DNA of 64,000 nucleotides. Origin: Tipula vernalis. Lineage: Eukaryota > Arthropoda > Insecta > Diptera > Tipulidae. Numbering within the stretch: the first letter of the stretch is position 1; each line of letters begins with the position of its first letter. Of this stretch, positions 62,639 through 64,000 are shown piece by piece. The stretch spans positions 97,131,930 through 97,195,929 of the forward strand of contig OY282560.1 in NCBI GenBank assembly GCA_958295665.1, given 5' to 3'. A program made the translations under genes and the position numbers. The notes beneath the pieces were generated by a model that made no database searches, was not told where the DNA came from, and saw nothing but the letters and a program-made list of their open reading frames with translations.

Positions 62639-64000
62639 CCGTAACCAATTGATAGAGGTATCAACCATCGTAATCGGACCATTTTAGATTTTTGCCGCCC
62701 AAAACTTGTGGGCTATAGCACAGTTGATTTTCAATAAAATTGAATTTTCTAAGAAATGCTTAGAAATAATAGAGCAATCAAAATGAAAATTGTCACAGCA
62801 ATTACAGGTCCCGTAACCTATTGATAGAGGTATCAACCATCGTAATCGGACCATTTTAGATTTTTGCCGCCCAAAACTTGTGGGCTATAGCACAGTTGAT
62901 TTTCAATAAAATTGAATTTTCTAAGAAATGTTTAGAAATAATCGAGCAATCAAAATGAAAATTGTCACAGCAATTACAGGTCCCGTAACCTATTGATAGA
63001 GGTATCAACCATCGTAATCGGACCATTTTAGATTTTTTGCCGCCCAAAAACTTGTGGGCTATAGCACAGTTGATTTTCAATAAAATTGAATTTTCTAAGA
63101 AATGTTTAGAAATAATCGAGCAATCAAAATGAAAATTGTCACAGCAATTACAGGTCCCGTAACCAATTGATAGAGGTATCAACCATCGTAATCGGACCAT
63201 TTTAGATTTTTGCCGCCCAAAACTTGTGGGCTATAGCACAGTTGATTTTCAATAAAATTGAATTTTCTAAGAAATGCTTAGAAATACTCCAGCAATCAAA
63301 ATGAAAATTGTCACAGCAATTACAGGTCCCGTAACTTATTGATAGAGGTATCAACCATCGTAATCGGACCATTTTAGATTTTTGCCGCCCAAAACTTGTG
63401 GGCTATAGCACAGTTGATTTTCAATAAAATTGAATTTTCTAAGAAATGCTTAGAAATACTCCAGCAATCAAAATGAAAATTGTCACAGCAATTACAGGTC
63501 CCGTAACTTATTGATAGAGGTATCAACCATCGTAATCGGACCATTTTAGATTTTTGCCGCCCAAAAACTTGTGGGCTATAGCACAGTTGATTTTCAATAA
63601 AATTGAATTTTCTAAGAAATGCTTAGAAATACTCCAGCAATCAAAATGAAAATTGTCACAGCAATTACAGGTCCCGTAACCTATTGATAGAGGTATCAAC
63701 CATCGTAATCGGACCATTTTAGATTTTTTGCCGCCCAAAAACTTGTGGGCTATAGCACAGTTGATTTTCAATAAAATTGAATTTTCTAAGAAATGTTTAG
63801 AAATAATCGAGCAATCAAAATGAAAATTGTCACAGCAATTACAGGTCCCGTAACCTATTGATAGAGGTATCAACCATCGTAATCGGACCATTTTAGATTT
63901 TTTGCCGCCCAAAAACTTGTGGGCTATAGCACAGTTGATTTTCAATAAAATTGAATTTTCTAAGAAATGTTTAGAAATAATCGAGCAATCAAAATGAAAA

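Larger units (their letters stand above)
1..64000 (+). repeat. Satellite DNA array, 172-174 bp monomer, about 371 head-to-tail copies
   Basis: The same unit, starting GAAAATTGTCACAGC, recurs at 1, 173, 346, 519, 691, 864 and so on to 63996, always in the same orientation. Spacings are 172, 173 or 174 bp; the only exception I found is a 55-bp remnant at 46981. Dividing the span by the local mean period gives about 371 units. No unique sequence interrupts the array and neither edge is reached, so the true array is longer. This layout is typical of centromeric or pericentromeric satellites, whose unit length is close to one nucleosome plus linker; that location is an inference. I see no protein gene, tRNA, rRNA, transposon, telomere repeat or CRISPR array anywhere. 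I do not recognise the family or species. Confidence 0.98.
41790..64000 (+). repeat. Region D: CTCCAG / AACCAATTG / T6-rich higher-order repeats
   Basis: CTCCAG (first at 41946-41951) takes the place of CTCGAG, which I no longer find. AACCAATTG units (near 43205 to 63162), TAACTTATTG units, frequent T6 monomers and frequent TCTTGAAACATATTG units define the region. Recombinant monomers with ATTTAAG plus A5, or ATTTTAG plus A4, are common. Mean period is about 173.2 bp. The region runs to the window end without reaching an edge. Confidence 0.82.

Noticed and set aside
1..64000. CRISPR array
   Set aside because: The period is 172-174 bp with no unique spacers, and no cas genes are present. Units are joined directly.
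1..64000. Inverted (head-to-head) segments within the array
   Set aside because: Every monomer I followed reads in the same direction. No orientation switch was found.

Overview
The whole window is one uninterrupted tandem satellite DNA array. About 371 monomers of 172, 173 or 174 bp run head to tail in one orientation from the first base to the last. I find no unique sequence, no transposon, no RNA gene and no supportable protein gene. Array length, nucleosome-sized period and nested higher-order repeats (HORs) point to centromeric or pericentromeric (less likely subtelomeric) heterochromatin of a eukaryote. I do not recognise the monomer, so the species is not assigned. It is not human-type alpha satellite. 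The reference monomer is about 34% G+C and has about the CpG count expected from its composition, which suggests little germline CpG methylation or very recent homogenisation.

Monomers fall into two main linked classes. Class I is 172 bp, with ATTTAAG upstream of the CCGCCC core and an A4 run after it. Class II is 173 bp, with ATTTTAG and A5. A 174-bp form has an extra T (T6) before the core. Each monomer carries at least five short inverted repeats, roughly helically phased A/T tracts, and a nearly invariant stretch of about 50 bp (monomer positions 93-146).

Four regions can be told apart by diagnostic variants. Region A (1-16923) has 2-, 3- and 6-monomer repeats and units with TAATCTATTG, CCAATGTAATCGGAGC and AAAATTCAAATTG. 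Region B (16924-30709) has a 5-monomer module X and a 3-monomer module Y arranged X-XY-XY-X by position, plus a 5.7-kb-offset tandem duplication. Region C (30710-41789) has 3/4-monomer repeats and a 2-kb duplication. Region D (41790-64000) is marked by CTCCAG in place of CTCGAG, by AACCAATTG units and by many T6 monomers; it has 4- and 7-monomer repeats and a 3.5-kb duplication.

The array reads as a record of repeated unequal exchange or replication slippage acting on blocks of 2 to 33 monomers. Two large duplications differ by exactly one whole monomer. Only one monomer is badly damaged, a 55-bp remnant at 46981. Open reading frames on the minus strand are by-products of the repeat. No genes act together here; any function would be structural (chromatin, centromere) or through satellite transcripts. 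All comparisons were made by eye, so counts of differences are minimum estimates.
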